A DNA stretch of 64,000 bases from the NCBI RefSeq assembly GCF_031583025.1, contig NZ_CP134062.1, positions 5,429,234 through 5,493,233 of the forward strand, in the 5' to 3' direction. Made by a program: the position numbers and the translations under genes. Shown in pieces: positions 36,334 to 44,482 of this stretch; position 1 is the stretch's first letter; each line of letters opens with the position of its first letter. Source of the DNA: Mycobacterium sp. Z3061. GTDB taxonomy: Bacteria > Actinomycetota > Actinomycetes > Mycobacteriales > Mycobacteriaceae. The notes below the pieces were generated by a model. It saw nothing but the letters and a program-made list of their open reading frames with translations. It was not told the origin of the DNA and searched no databases.

Positions 36334-37134
36334 TCAGCGTCCCGTTCCGAATCTGACGCCGATCGTGGTCAGTGCCGCGTTGACCGCGAACAGCGCGATG
36401 AAACACAACACGACCGTCTCGTTGACGGCCGTGCCCAGGCCCTTGGACCCGCCGCGGACGATCAGCCCGCGGTAGCAGCCGACCAACCCCGCGATCAGCC
36501 CGAAGGTCGCGGCCTTGATGTTCGCGATCACCACTTCGGGCAGGCCGGTGAGGGCGGTCAGGGTGGACAGATAAGCACCGCTGGAGACGTTCTGCAGGTA
36601 CACGCTGAACAGGTAGCCGCCGCCCAGTCCGACGGCGATCACCAAGCCGTTGAGCAGCACGGCGACGATCGTCGATGCGACGACGCGGGGGAGCACCAGT
36701 CGGTGGATGGGGTCGATGCCGAGCACCTCGAGCGCGTCGATCTCCTCCCGGATGGTGCGCGCACCGAGGTCGGCGCAGATGGCCGTGCCCCCGGCGCCCG
36801 CGACCACCAGCACCGTCACGATCGGCCCCAGTTGAGTGACCGCGCCGATCCCCGCGCCGGCCCCGGAGACATCGGCCGCACCGAACTCGGCCAGCAGGAC
36901 ATTGAGGGTGAAGATGAGCAGCACGGTTTCGGGGATCGACACCGCGATGGTGGGTAGCAGCGACACCCGCATCAGGAACCAGCCGATCCAGATGAACTCG
37001 CGCCACTCGAACGGCCGTTTCAGGGCTTTGGCGGTCAGCACGCACATCCGGAAGAACCCGCCGGCCACTTCGGTGCCCGGCCGGATCTTGTTGCCCACCC
37101 GGCCGGCGATGGTGTGTGAGGCGGTCATCGGCAT
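36334..37134 (-). CDS. yrbEA: MlaE-type ABC permease YrbEA
   Basis: This 266-aa permease is the partner of YrbEB, with the coupling segment REEIDALEVLGIDPIHRLVLPRVVAS. The ATG at 37134 begins MPMTASHTIAGRVGNKIRPG. It is the first gene of the mce operon and follows a 462-bp leader with two TetR-type palindromes. Confidence 0.93.
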   Translation of the reverse strand: MPMTASHTIAGRVGNKIRPGTEVAGGFFRMCVLTAKALKRPFEWREFIWIGWFLMRVSLLPTIAVSIPETVLLIFTLNVLLAEFGAADVSGAGAGIGAVTQLGPIVTVLVVAGAGGTAICADLGARTIREEIDALEVLGIDPIHRLVLPRVVASTIVAVLLNGLVIAVGLGGGYLFSVYLQNVSSGAYLSTLTALTGLPEVVIANIKAATFGLIAGLVGCYRGLIVRGGSKGLGTAVNETVVLCFIALFAVNAALTTIGVRFGTGR

Positions 37135-37337
37135 GTACTCCAGGCGGCCACCGGCGGGTTGGCGTCGTGATACCTAATTCGGTTGCGGGACAGCATTTCT
37201 CGACTCCCGGTAGGGCGGTGCATAGCAGTGGTTGCACCGCTCGGGCGCAGTACATGGTCGGGTTGACCGGCAGTCCCGGTCCCCACCCTTCGGCTCCATG
37301 CCGCCCGCGATTGCGCCACGGCGCAACTATGGCATTA

Positions 37338-37353
37338 GACCGTACGTGCAGTC
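37338..37353. promoter_or_regulatory. TetR-type operator, mce promoter copy 1
   Basis: GACCGTACGTGCAGTC is an imperfect palindrome matching the copies at 27433, 37513 and 38290. Confidence 0.65.
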
Positions 37354-37512
37354 AACAGATTGCAAAATCTCGATGATGCGCCGGCTGCTGCTGACTTCGG
37401 CGCGGATCTCCCACCACCGGCGCTTACCGGCGTTGAGCAGCGAGTTTACGTGCTTAGATGTTGACCGGGTGCAGTGACGTCGCGGCGGTGCGGCCTTCGG
37501 TATGGCGCTTCG

Positions 37513-37528
37513 GACTATACGTACAGTC
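37513..37528. promoter_or_regulatory. TetR-type operator, mce promoter copy 2
   Basis: GACTATACGTACAGTC lies 175 bp further from yrbEA than copy 1, and 69 bp from the 3' end of the TetR gene. The spacing between the two copies would allow looping or two promoters. Confidence 0.62.
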
Positions 37529-37596
37529 AATTTCCGGTTGCACGGGTGTCGGCGACCAATTCTCCACGCGGCGAGCAGGATTCGATTTGTTTCCGG

Positions 37597-38268
37597 TCAG
37601 CGCGAGCCGGCGGTGACCGCGCTGAGACACTCGCGCACCACCGAGACGACGTCCGACGACGGGCTGGCCCATTTGTTCAGCCCCAGCCGGTCCAGCAGCA
37701 GTCCGCCGAGGAATACGTCCACGAATGCGGCACCCACTCGCTCGGGGGTCCGGGAGTCGTTCGGGTCGAACCACACCCACATCCACTCGAGCGATCCCCA
37801 GAGCTGTAGTGCCGCGAGATCGACGTCGACACTTCGGAATACGCCGCACTCCACCCCGTTGCGGATCTCGTCGATGGTGAGTGCCTGCAATTGGTGGCGC
37901 AACTTGCGCACCTGCTGCATCGCCGGATCGTCCGCCAACTGCACCACTTCCCGCTGGCTCGCCACCGTCGCGTCGCGGGCCATCACCTGTAGCAGTGCGG
38001 ACGTGAAAATGATGGCAGCGATGCGCTCGTGCGGGGCAGCCACCCGATCCCACACCATCCGCAACACGTCGAGCTGGTTTGCCAGATGGGCTTCGGTCAG
38101 CTCCCGGAGCATCTGCGCCTTGGTGCCGAAGTGGTGAACGATGGTGCCCTTGGACATTCCCAACTCATCGGCGATATCACCGATATTTGTTCTCTCATAA
38201 CCACGTTCGGCGACGTAGCGGACAAACGCGTCGAGAATCTCGCTACGTCTGCCAGGTGATCTGGGCAT
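37597..38268 (-). CDS. TetR-family regulator of the mce operon
   Basis: This 223-aa protein has an N-terminal TetR helix-turn-helix (TNIGDIADELGMSKGTIVHHFGTKAQML, about residues 27-54) and an all-helical ligand domain. It is a single TetR unit, not the double-length Mce3R type. It is read in the same direction as the mce operon and probably controls itself through the palindrome 22 bp upstream. A fatty acyl or sterol CoA ligand would fit the neighbourhood but is inference. Confidence 0.88.
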   Translation of the reverse strand: MPRSPGRRSEILDAFVRYVAERGYERTNIGDIADELGMSKGTIVHHFGTKAQMLRELTEAHLANQLDVLRMVWDRVAAPHERIAAIIFTSALLQVMARDATVASQREVVQLADDPAMQQVRKLRHQLQALTIDEIRNGVECGVFRSVDVDLAALQLWGSLEWMWVWFDPNDSRTPERVGAAFVDVFLGGLLLDRLGLNKWASPSSDVVSVVRECLSAVTAGSR

Positions 38269-38289
38269 TTGACACCTTCGGCGTAGACT

Positions 38290-38305
38290 AACCGTACGAA
38301 CGGTC
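38290..38305. promoter_or_regulatory. TetR-type autoregulatory operator
   Basis: AACCGTACGAACGGTC lies 22 bp ahead of the TetR start codon. Its inner 12 bases (CCGTACGAACGG) are palindromic apart from the centre, which makes it the most symmetrical of the four copies. Confidence 0.65.
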
Positions 38306-38426
38306 TATCATAACCATCGCCGCCTGAACATCCCCCAACGACATCCGCGTCATCGCCGGCGCACAGCGCGACCCGGCGCGCACCCACACGCCGGCCGCGA
38401 CGAGTTCCGAGTCGGAACTCGGGGAT

Positions 38427-38744
38427 TTACAAAGCCTGCAACGGCCTGCTGCGGCTGGTCGCGTCCGGCGCGGTGACAACGTACATGTTCGCACCGGGAG
38501 CCGCCTTGATCTCCCCGGCGGTGTACATCGTCATGAGTTCTCGGCCATCGCTGTCGGCGACGCACACATAGGTGTCGGTCTCAGGGTCGTAGTCGAAGCT
38601 GTCCCAAGCCAACAGGAACGCCAAGCAGTTGCCGTCGCGATCTGCGACCACGAGCTTGTGCGCGCCAGACTTCTTGAGTAGCTCCGCATCCTGCGTGCGC
38701 CGCTGAGATACCCCGTTATTGTGCATCGGTACGCTGTTCAACAT
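38427..38744 (-). CDS. Unrecognised small soluble protein
   Basis: This 105-aa protein has no membrane segment or signal. The sequence has an alternating strand pattern (HKLVVADRDGNCLAFLLAWDSFDYDPETDTYVCVADSDG). The start at 38744 follows an AAGGGAG ribosome site with good spacing, which supports the gene. I do not recognise the family. Its neighbours (a TetR gene and an Asp-rich protein gene) do not suggest a role. Confidence 0.6.
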   Translation of the reverse strand: MLNSVPMHNNGVSQRRTQDAELLKKSGAHKLVVADRDGNCLAFLLAWDSFDYDPETDTYVCVADSDGRELMTMYTAGEIKAAPGANMYVVTAPDATSRSRPLQAL

Positions 38745-38921
38745 CTCTGTGCTCCCTTAGCGAGGTTGTCTCCGTCACGCCGGGGCACTGCTACAAATCC
38801 CGACCTGGCGGTGTGTCGGACATTACCCCGCAATACCGGCCGCTACCAGGGCATTAAGGCCCCTGTCAAGGGGTCGTTGGTTGCTACATCGGCACAGGAT
38901 GATCACGACGTCTGACGCGAC

Positions 38922-39254
38922 CTATTTGTCGTCCTCGTCCTCGTCGTCATCGTCGTCGTCATCGTCGTCATCGTCATCGTCGTCATCGTCTTCTTCGCTG
39001 TTGTCCTTTTCGTCCTGGTCGTCCTCTTCGTCCTCGCCGTCCTTTTCGTCCTCGCCGTCTTCGCCGATGTCCCCGGACTCCCTGGCCTCGTCCAGCTTGT
39101 CTGCGTACTTCTTCAACAGCCCGGCGAGCTGACGCGCCTCTTCAGGTTCCAGTGCATCTTCGAACAGCCGATCGTCGCCCTCAGAGATGCGCTCCAGGTA
39201 AACCGCATTGTGTTCGATACCGACATCCCAACGGCCGCCCTCTTGATGACCCAT
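38922..39254 (-). CDS. Small acidic protein with a long poly-Asp tail
   Basis: This 110-aa protein has a structured first part of about 55 residues (GIEHNAVYLERISEGDD, PEEARQLAGLLKKYADKLDEA) and then a purely acidic tail ending in an uninterrupted run of about 15-17 Asp and a final DEDEDDK. The tail is written by GAT/GAC trinucleotides (about 38928-39000), a potentially length-variable tract. GAAGGG upstream supports the ATG at 39254. It may bind metal, RNA-binding proteins or basic partners; the function is unknown. Confidence 0.65.
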   Translation of the reverse strand: MGHQEGGRWDVGIEHNAVYLERISEGDDRLFEDALEPEEARQLAGLLKKYADKLDEARESGDIGEDGEDEKDGEDEEDDQDEKDNSEEDDDDDDDDDDDDDDDDEDEDDK

Positions 39255-39423
39255 TCGATGCCCTTCCTGATAGTGGACGGATTCACGACGCGGCACGCCC
39301 GCGCTGGCAACGTGATTACCCACTTCTGCAGCCGCGCAGTCACTGACTGCACAAGGCGCCGATCCTGCTCCCAGGGCGGTGGCTATTCGCACAAATTCGC
39401 CGCCGGCGCAGGCCCAACGCGGC

Positions 39424-40155
39424 CTAGCCCGGCGGCGCTGCGCCGGCCGCGTCCTGCAGCACCTGCTGCAACTTGGTCAGCGGATCGCCCTCGGTCGGGT
39501 CGAGCCGGCGTGGCGGAATCTCCCGTCCGTCGGGTGCCACCGCGACCGGGATCGGCAGCGCTACCGGGGGCGGCGGCGGTGGGGGCGGCGGCTGAGCGGC
39601 GGCGGCCGGCGGGGAGTTCAGAGCATTCCGCTTGTCCGTCAACCGATTTGAGGCGTCACGGCGGAGGGCCTGGCGCTGCGTATCCGCGTCGCTGTTGTCG
39701 GCAAAGCAGACCGGCGGCGCGTCACCCACGACCGTCAACGCGCTCGCATAGCGTTCGTCGGCGCGTGACCGGTCTCCGGCCGCCGCGGCGCGGTCGCCCT
39801 GGGTTTCGCGGACCAACTCGAGGTTGACCCGCACCGGGCAGGAGTCCGCCGTGCCGGTGCGGGCGAGCGCGGCGACGAAGTCCGCGTCCGCCTCGTCGAG
39901 CCGTCCGTCGAGGACAGCGGCGGCGCCCGCGGCGAACGGCGCCTTCGCCGGTTCGATCACGTTGGCCACGCCGAGCACCGCCGCGTCGTCCCGCACGGCA
40001 CCCCCGTCGCCGCGCCCGAAAGCCGACGCCGCCGAATCTCCGGCCACCACAACCGATATCAGCTTCGCCACGATCAACACCACGAGCAGCACCAGCGGAG
40101 CCGAGTAGATCAGCAGCCGCCGTCGCAGTCGCAGCCGTTCCGGTCGCCGCGTCAT
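39424..40155 (-). CDS. Membrane-anchored MxaK-like protein
   Basis: This 243-aa protein has one N-terminal membrane helix (about residues 14-37), a helical region resembling a TPR-like stretch (FAAGAAAVLDGRLDEADADFVAALART, ...RADERYASALTVV) and a Pro-rich segment. It is the last gene of the MoxR-led operon and overlaps the VWA gene by four bases. By position and form it resembles MxaK; the sequence alone would not identify it. Confidence 0.7.
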   Translation of the reverse strand: MTRRPERLRLRRRLLIYSAPLVLLVVLIVAKLISVVVAGDSAASAFGRGDGGAVRDDAAVLGVANVIEPAKAPFAAGAAAVLDGRLDEADADFVAALARTGTADSCPVRVNLELVRETQGDRAAAAGDRSRADERYASALTVVGDAPPVCFADNSDADTQRQALRRDASNRLTDKRNALNSPPAAAAQPPPPPPPPPVALPIPVAVAPDGREIPPRRLDPTEGDPLTKLQQVLQDAAGAAPPG

Positions 40156-41060
40156 GCCGCGTCCCGCCGGGTGAGGCGGGTGCGCCGGAACTCGCGCACC
40201 GAAAGGTAGATCTCACTGAGCAGCAGCACCGCGGCGAGAAGCGCGGGCAGCCAGTACAACTCGAGCAGGTCGTCGGCCTCCGCGCGGGTGCCGGCGGCGC
40301 TCGGCCGGTCGGGCAGGTCCGGCTGGAGCGGCTGACCGGGTTCCCGGTGCTGATACGGCACGACGAGTTGCCCCGCCACCTTGCGCAGTTCGGCCTCGTC
40401 GATCCCGTCGGCGCGGCCGTAGCCCAGCACCGCTCCGCCGTCGACCGATCCGCTGTTGAAGTCGTCCTGCGGAGCACGCGTTCCGGGGGCCCCGGAACCG
40501 AAGTACAGCACGATATTTCGGGTTCCCGGATACTGCTGGGTCGCCTGAATGAGTTGATATCGCAGCACGTTGCTTGCTGCCGCGGCATCGACGTCGAGTC
40601 CCGCACTCGGGCCGCCGCGGTAGGAATCCAAAGCGGCGATGGTAGGCCGCAGACTCCAGACGTCCTCGGAGAGCGGCCAATCCAGGGTGGCCCGTGCCGC
40701 GAAGTCGATGAGCGCGTATCGCGCCGCCGGGTACCGCTTGATGAAAGCCGCAATGTCGTCGCGCATGCCAGGCATCACGTCCGAATCCACCGACCGGTCC
40801 ACGAGCAGAAACACATTGAGGTTCTCGCCGGCCGAAGCCGTTGTTCCCGCACGGGTACTGTCGTCGCGCAATGCGGGGCGGGCGGCAGCCGCGATTATCA
40901 GCATCACCGCCAGCGTCACCCCGCCCCAGCGCAGCACGGTGCGGGCACGTCGGCGTCCTGCTCCCAACAACACCTGCCGCAGCGCAACCACGCGGGCCAA
41001 GACGAGCGCGCCGGCGACGACGGCGAGAATCGGCCAGGGCAGCACGGGTTGGAACGTCAT
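40152..41060 (-). CDS. VWA-domain membrane protein (MxaL-like)
   Basis: This 302-aa protein has two N-terminal hydrophobic segments, a VWA-like domain beginning FLLVDRSVDSD (a degenerate MIDAS, DxSxS only loosely kept) and a C-terminal membrane helix. The overall plan matches the MxaL/BatA-type proteins encoded behind moxR. It overlaps both neighbours by four bases. It probably works in the periplasm with the MoxR ATPase in protein maturation. Confidence 0.78.
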   Translation of the reverse strand: MTFQPVLPWPILAVVAGALVLARVVALRQVLLGAGRRRARTVLRWGGVTLAVMLIIAAAARPALRDDSTRAGTTASAGENLNVFLLVDRSVDSDVMPGMRDDIAAFIKRYPAARYALIDFAARATLDWPLSEDVWSLRPTIAALDSYRGGPSAGLDVDAAAASNVLRYQLIQATQQYPGTRNIVLYFGSGAPGTRAPQDDFNSGSVDGGAVLGYGRADGIDEAELRKVAGQLVVPYQHREPGQPLQPDLPDRPSAAGTRAEADDLLELYWLPALLAAVLLLSEIYLSVREFRRTRLTRRDAA

Positions 41061-42022
41061 CGGCGCAACCCCATCAGCGCCACCGAAAGCACGGTCGCCG
41101 AGAACAGCGCGATCGCGAGGGGCACCACCGGCGAGTCCGCGGAATCCGCTTTGGCGACGGCGCCGTGGCGTGCCGCACGGTTGTGCGCCCGGATGTCATC
41201 CAGGGCCCCCGATACCGATCCCGGCACCAGATATCGCCCGCCGGTCTGTTCGGTGAGGGCGAGCAACGACCCGCTTTTCGGTGACGGCGCCGTGTCGACC
41301 ACATTGAGTTGGACCCCGGCGCGGTCGGCCAACTCCCGCACCGCGCCGCCGGTGAACAACGCGGCTCGCGGCTCCCCCGCCATGCGCAGATCCGACGGCC
41401 CCAGATAGATCACCGATCGTCGGTGCGTGCCGGGCTGCTCGAAATGAGGAAAACCCGAAACACACAGCGCCAGAACATCTTCCACACTCGTCGCGTAATC
41501 GGTGTACGGCACCGTCGGCGCGAACGACGCCGACTGCAACCGGGGCGCGCGAGCGTACTCGCCGAATCGCGACACGGCGTACTGGTGGTCGCGCGTAAGC
41601 GGTACCAGCCGGCGGTTCACCGACGTCAGACCGATGCGTTGGGTCTGCGGCGCTGCGCCGGCCTGTTGCGCGAAGTAGTCCAGCATCTCCACCGTCGCGC
41701 GATCCGGCAGCGGCTGCCCGACACACAGCATCACGTCCTCGGAGGACGCGGCGTCGAACTCCTCACCGGCCGCGGCCGGACGGGAGGCCGCCCACGTGGC
41801 GGCGCCGAACATGACCGTCAGCACCATCAGGGTCACGACCGTCGACAGCGAGCGCAGCCGCGCCACTCTGGCGTACTCGGGCAACCGCGTCAGTCGTGCG
41901 ATGTTGGCCAGCGGGCGTAACCGCCGGCGCGCCGCGGTCATCGGTAGCACCGCCGCCAGCAAGACCGCGACGACGAAGCAGCCTGATCCGACGGCCGCTA
42001 CCGGCCACCACTTCAGGTCCAC
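41057..42022 (-). CDS. VWA-like membrane protein (MxaC-like)
   Basis: This 321-aa protein has N-terminal membrane helices at about 8-28 and 60-82, a soluble domain with SVIYLGPSDLRMAGEP and GGRYLVPGSVSGALDDIR (the end of a VWA fold) and a last C-terminal helix. The MIDAS is not evident, so metal binding is doubtful. It lies in the third-last place of the MoxR-led operon, where MxaC lies in methylotroph mxa clusters. Confidence 0.75.
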   Translation of the reverse strand: MDLKWWPVAAVGSGCFVVAVLLAAVLPMTAARRRLRPLANIARLTRLPEYARVARLRSLSTVVTLMVLTVMFGAATWAASRPAAAGEEFDAASSEDVMLCVGQPLPDRATVEMLDYFAQQAGAAPQTQRIGLTSVNRRLVPLTRDHQYAVSRFGEYARAPRLQSASFAPTVPYTDYATSVEDVLALCVSGFPHFEQPGTHRRSVIYLGPSDLRMAGEPRAALFTGGAVRELADRAGVQLNVVDTAPSPKSGSLLALTEQTGGRYLVPGSVSGALDDIRAHNRAARHGAVAKADSADSPVVPLAIALFSATVLSVALMGLRR

Positions 42023-42486
42023 GAGCGGATCAACTCCTGCGCCATGGGGCTCACCTCGCCGACCTCGACGCTCGTCTCGGCGTTGAACTGCGCATCATCG
42101 AGCAGGGCGAGCAGGGGCGCGGCCGCGTCGAGCTGGTCCTCGGCCAGGGCGCCGATATGCAGATACTGGGCTTTCGCACCGGTCGCCTGGTGCAGAAAGC
42201 TGCGTACCGTCCGGGCGATCGCCGCGCTGGCCTGCGGCCGCGACATCCGCCCGGCGCGGTATTCGCCGGCCAGGCGCTGCACGCGGCGGGCGAAACGGTC
42301 GCGGATCACCCGGGCGTGTATCCGTCGCACGACGGGGATCCGGCGCAACCGGTGCGATGGCAGCGTCCACACGAAAATGCCTGCGTACCAACCGATGACG
42401 GCAAGGATCAGCAGTACGGCCCATAACAGCCACGCCGATGAGTAGGGCTGCGGACCGAACACATGGCGCAGCAGATCATCCGGCAC
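42013..42486 (-). CDS. Small membrane protein of the MoxR operon
   Basis: This 157-aa protein has a single membrane helix at about residues 17-38 followed by a basic, helical cytoplasmic part (RRIPVVRRIHARVIRDRFARRVQRLAGEY). No family was recognised; its place corresponds to MxaA, but MxaA is longer and has an outer domain. It overlaps the DUF58 gene by eleven bases. Confidence 0.72.
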   Translation of the reverse strand: MPDDLLRHVFGPQPYSSAWLLWAVLLILAVIGWYAGIFVWTLPSHRLRRIPVVRRIHARVIRDRFARRVQRLAGEYRAGRMSRPQASAAIARTVRSFLHQATGAKAQYLHIGALAEDQLDAAAPLLALLDDAQFNAETSVEVGEVSPMAQELIRSWT

Positions 42487-43342
42487 GACCGGCCGCCTCG
42501 GTCAGGCCGACGAGTTCGCGGCGGATGTCATCGCTGCCGGAGATGGCGGCGTACGGGATCGCGCGACGAGTCAGGAACTTCGCCAGTCGGTCGCGGCGAG
42601 CCTGTTCGGCGCGGCGGTAGGCGGCGACGACACGCGGACCCAGGTCGGCTCCGTTCAGCACGAATCGGCCGGTGTCGACGTCGTACCCGTCGGTGTTGTC
42701 CGGCCCCACCGCGGGCATGTCGGACACCATCGCCCACAGCATGTCGTGGCGCCCCCTCAATCTGGCGAGAACGCCGTGGAGTTCCTCGCTGACGCCGGGT
42801 TCGTCGGAGACCACGACGATCAGCATGGAGTGGCGGTAATGCGTTGCAACGTAATCGAGTTGGGCGGCGATGTCGCTGCTGCCGGGATGGGTCATGGTGT
42901 GCTGGTACCAGCGGTGCAACAGACCTTCGACGTGCGTCTCGCCGCGACGCTGCGGGACGTTCACGCAGCCGCGACTATCGCCGAACACCATGCCGATCTG
43001 ATCGGAGCGCCGCAGGCCGATCAATCCGACGGCGCCCATGATGTGGGCGGCTACGTCGCGCTTGTACTCCCCGCTGGGGGCCAGTGCCGCCATGTTGCGG
43101 CCGGCATCGGCGACGAGCAGGATCTTGTGGTGCTTCTCGGAGACGAACCGTTTGATGAGCACGCTGCCGGATCGGGCGGAGGCTTTCCAGTCGATGTCGC
43201 GGACGTCGTCGCCGGGAACATATGGGCGCAGGTCGTCGAATTCCATGCTGCGCGTGTGCGATAGCGCGTAGCGACCGCCTTCGAGCAGCCCGCGGGTGTC
43301 GGTGCCGAAGTGCGCCTTGGCCCGGTTGAGGTGCTTGCCCAA
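42476..43342 (-). CDS. DUF58 protein (MxaS-like)
   Basis: This 288-aa protein has the defining DUF58 segment DDLRPYVPGDDVRDIDWK at about residues 36-53 and then a VWA-like body with LLVADAGRNM and LIVVVSDEPG. Unlike many DUF58 proteins it lacks N-terminal membrane helices. It is encoded seven bases after moxR, the usual partner arrangement. Confidence 0.88.
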   Translation of the reverse strand: MGKHLNRAKAHFGTDTRGLLEGGRYALSHTRSMEFDDLRPYVPGDDVRDIDWKASARSGSVLIKRFVSEKHHKILLVADAGRNMAALAPSGEYKRDVAAHIMGAVGLIGLRRSDQIGMVFGDSRGCVNVPQRRGETHVEGLLHRWYQHTMTHPGSSDIAAQLDYVATHYRHSMLIVVVSDEPGVSEELHGVLARLRGRHDMLWAMVSDMPAVGPDNTDGYDVDTGRFVLNGADLGPRVVAAYRRAEQARRDRLAKFLTRRAIPYAAISGSDDIRRELVGLTEAAGRAG

Positions 43343-43349
43343 GACGAAC

Positions 43350-44351
43350 TCAGGGCACCCGGACGGCGCGCAGGGCGGCGTCGATCACGGTCTCGGGAGT
43401 GACGTTGGCGCTGGCCGCCTCGAATCCGAGAATGAGCCGGTGCCGCAGCACCCGGTGCGCGAGCTTCGCAATGTCCTCCGGGAGTACGTGTGCCCGCCCG
43501 GACAGCACCGCCTGCGCCCTTGCCGCCTTGCAGAAGGCGATGGTGGCACGCGGGCTGGCACCGTACTCGACCAGGCGCGCGGTCTGCTTGGGCAGCGCCC
43601 GCCCGGGGTGGCGGGTCACGTCCACCAGTTGGCTGGCGTAGAGCATCAGCGCCCGGTCCATGTAGACGTGGCGCACCACGTCCTGTAGGCGCAGTACATC
43701 ATCGAGGCTGACGACGGGCGCCGCGGGTCGTCGGGTGTCGTAGACGCCGGCGTCGATCCGCGCCATCACTTCCACCTCTTCCTCGGGAGAGGGGTAGCGC
43801 ACGATCTCCTTGAGCAGGAACCGGTCGGTCTGCGCCTCCGACAGCGGGTAAGTGCCTTCCTGGTCGACGGGGTTCTGCGTCGCGATGACCAGGAACGGGT
43901 CGGTGAGCGTGTGCACCTGGCCGGCGATCGTGGTCTGCCGCTCCTCCATCGCCTCGAGCATCGCGCTCTGGGTCTTGGCGCTGGACCGGTTGATCTCGTC
44001 GAGCAGCACGATGTTGGCGTGCACGGGTCCCAGTTGGGTGACGAACGAGTTGGTCGACGAGTCGTAGATCTGGGTGCCGATGATGTCGCTGGGCAGCAGG
44101 TCAGGGGTGCATTGGATGCGTTGGAAGCGGCCGTGAATCGATTCGGCAAGGACCTTGGCGGCAGTGGTCTTGGCCAGGCCGGGGACGCTTTCCAGCAAGA
44201 CGTGGCCGCCCGATAACAGTCCGATCAGCAGCGATTCCCGTAACTCTTGTTGCCCGACGATCTTGGCGGCGAACGCCTCGGAGATGGCGTCGACGATCCG
44301 CCGGATTCCGTCAAGATCGCGCTGATCCGGTTGTGTCCGTGCTGTAGTCAT
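43350..44351 (-). CDS. moxR: MoxR-type AAA+ ATPase
   Basis: This 333-aa ATPase has a Walker A in the MoxR form ESVPGLAKT, a Walker B LLDEINRS and the ATQNPVDQEGTYPLSEAQTDRF sensor segment. MoxR proteins are chaperone-like ATPases that act with VWA partners to mature protein complexes or insert cofactors. It leads a six-gene operon reading left. M. tuberculosis has three moxR genes; which one this matches was not resolved. Confidence 0.92.
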   Translation of the reverse strand: MTTARTQPDQRDLDGIRRIVDAISEAFAAKIVGQQELRESLLIGLLSGGHVLLESVPGLAKTTAAKVLAESIHGRFQRIQCTPDLLPSDIIGTQIYDSSTNSFVTQLGPVHANIVLLDEINRSSAKTQSAMLEAMEERQTTIAGQVHTLTDPFLVIATQNPVDQEGTYPLSEAQTDRFLLKEIVRYPSPEEEVEVMARIDAGVYDTRRPAAPVVSLDDVLRLQDVVRHVYMDRALMLYASQLVDVTRHPGRALPKQTARLVEYGASPRATIAFCKAARAQAVLSGRAHVLPEDIAKLAHRVLRHRLILGFEAASANVTPETVIDAALRAVRVP

Positions 44352-44482
44352 ATGGCCGCTGGGGTACCCGGGGGCCGGGTTTCCACACGTCGCCCGTGCT
44401 GGCTATGCATATCCCGGAGCGTAGCCCGGGTTCACGAGTTGCCGCCAAGACCGCCGCTGCGTTGACCGCTGTTGTGCCGGGT

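Larger units (their letters stand above)
37135..37596. promoter_or_regulatory. Long intergenic region upstream of the mce operon
   Basis: This stretch between the TetR stop and yrbEA has no supported gene. It holds two copies of the GACYRTACGTRCAGTC palindrome (37338-37353 and 37513-37528), which lie 204 and 379 bp from the yrbEA start. The length suggests a long 5' leader or an extra control layer; the real promoter was not pinned down. Confidence 0.6.

Noticed and set aside
37597-38268. Mce3R-type regulator, making this the mce3 locus
   Set aside because: Mce3R has two fused TetR units (about 400 aa); this gene has one (223 aa). MceA looks closer to Mce1A/Mce2A, so no locus number is given.
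38928-39000. Trinucleotide repeat that looks array-like
   Set aside because: It is a coding GAT/GAC tract with no spacers, so it is not a CRISPR array. No CRISPR array was seen in the window.
44396-44482. Upstream start of the PQQ-type dehydrogenase
   Set aside because: It would add 29 residues before an otherwise normal lipoprotein signal peptide.
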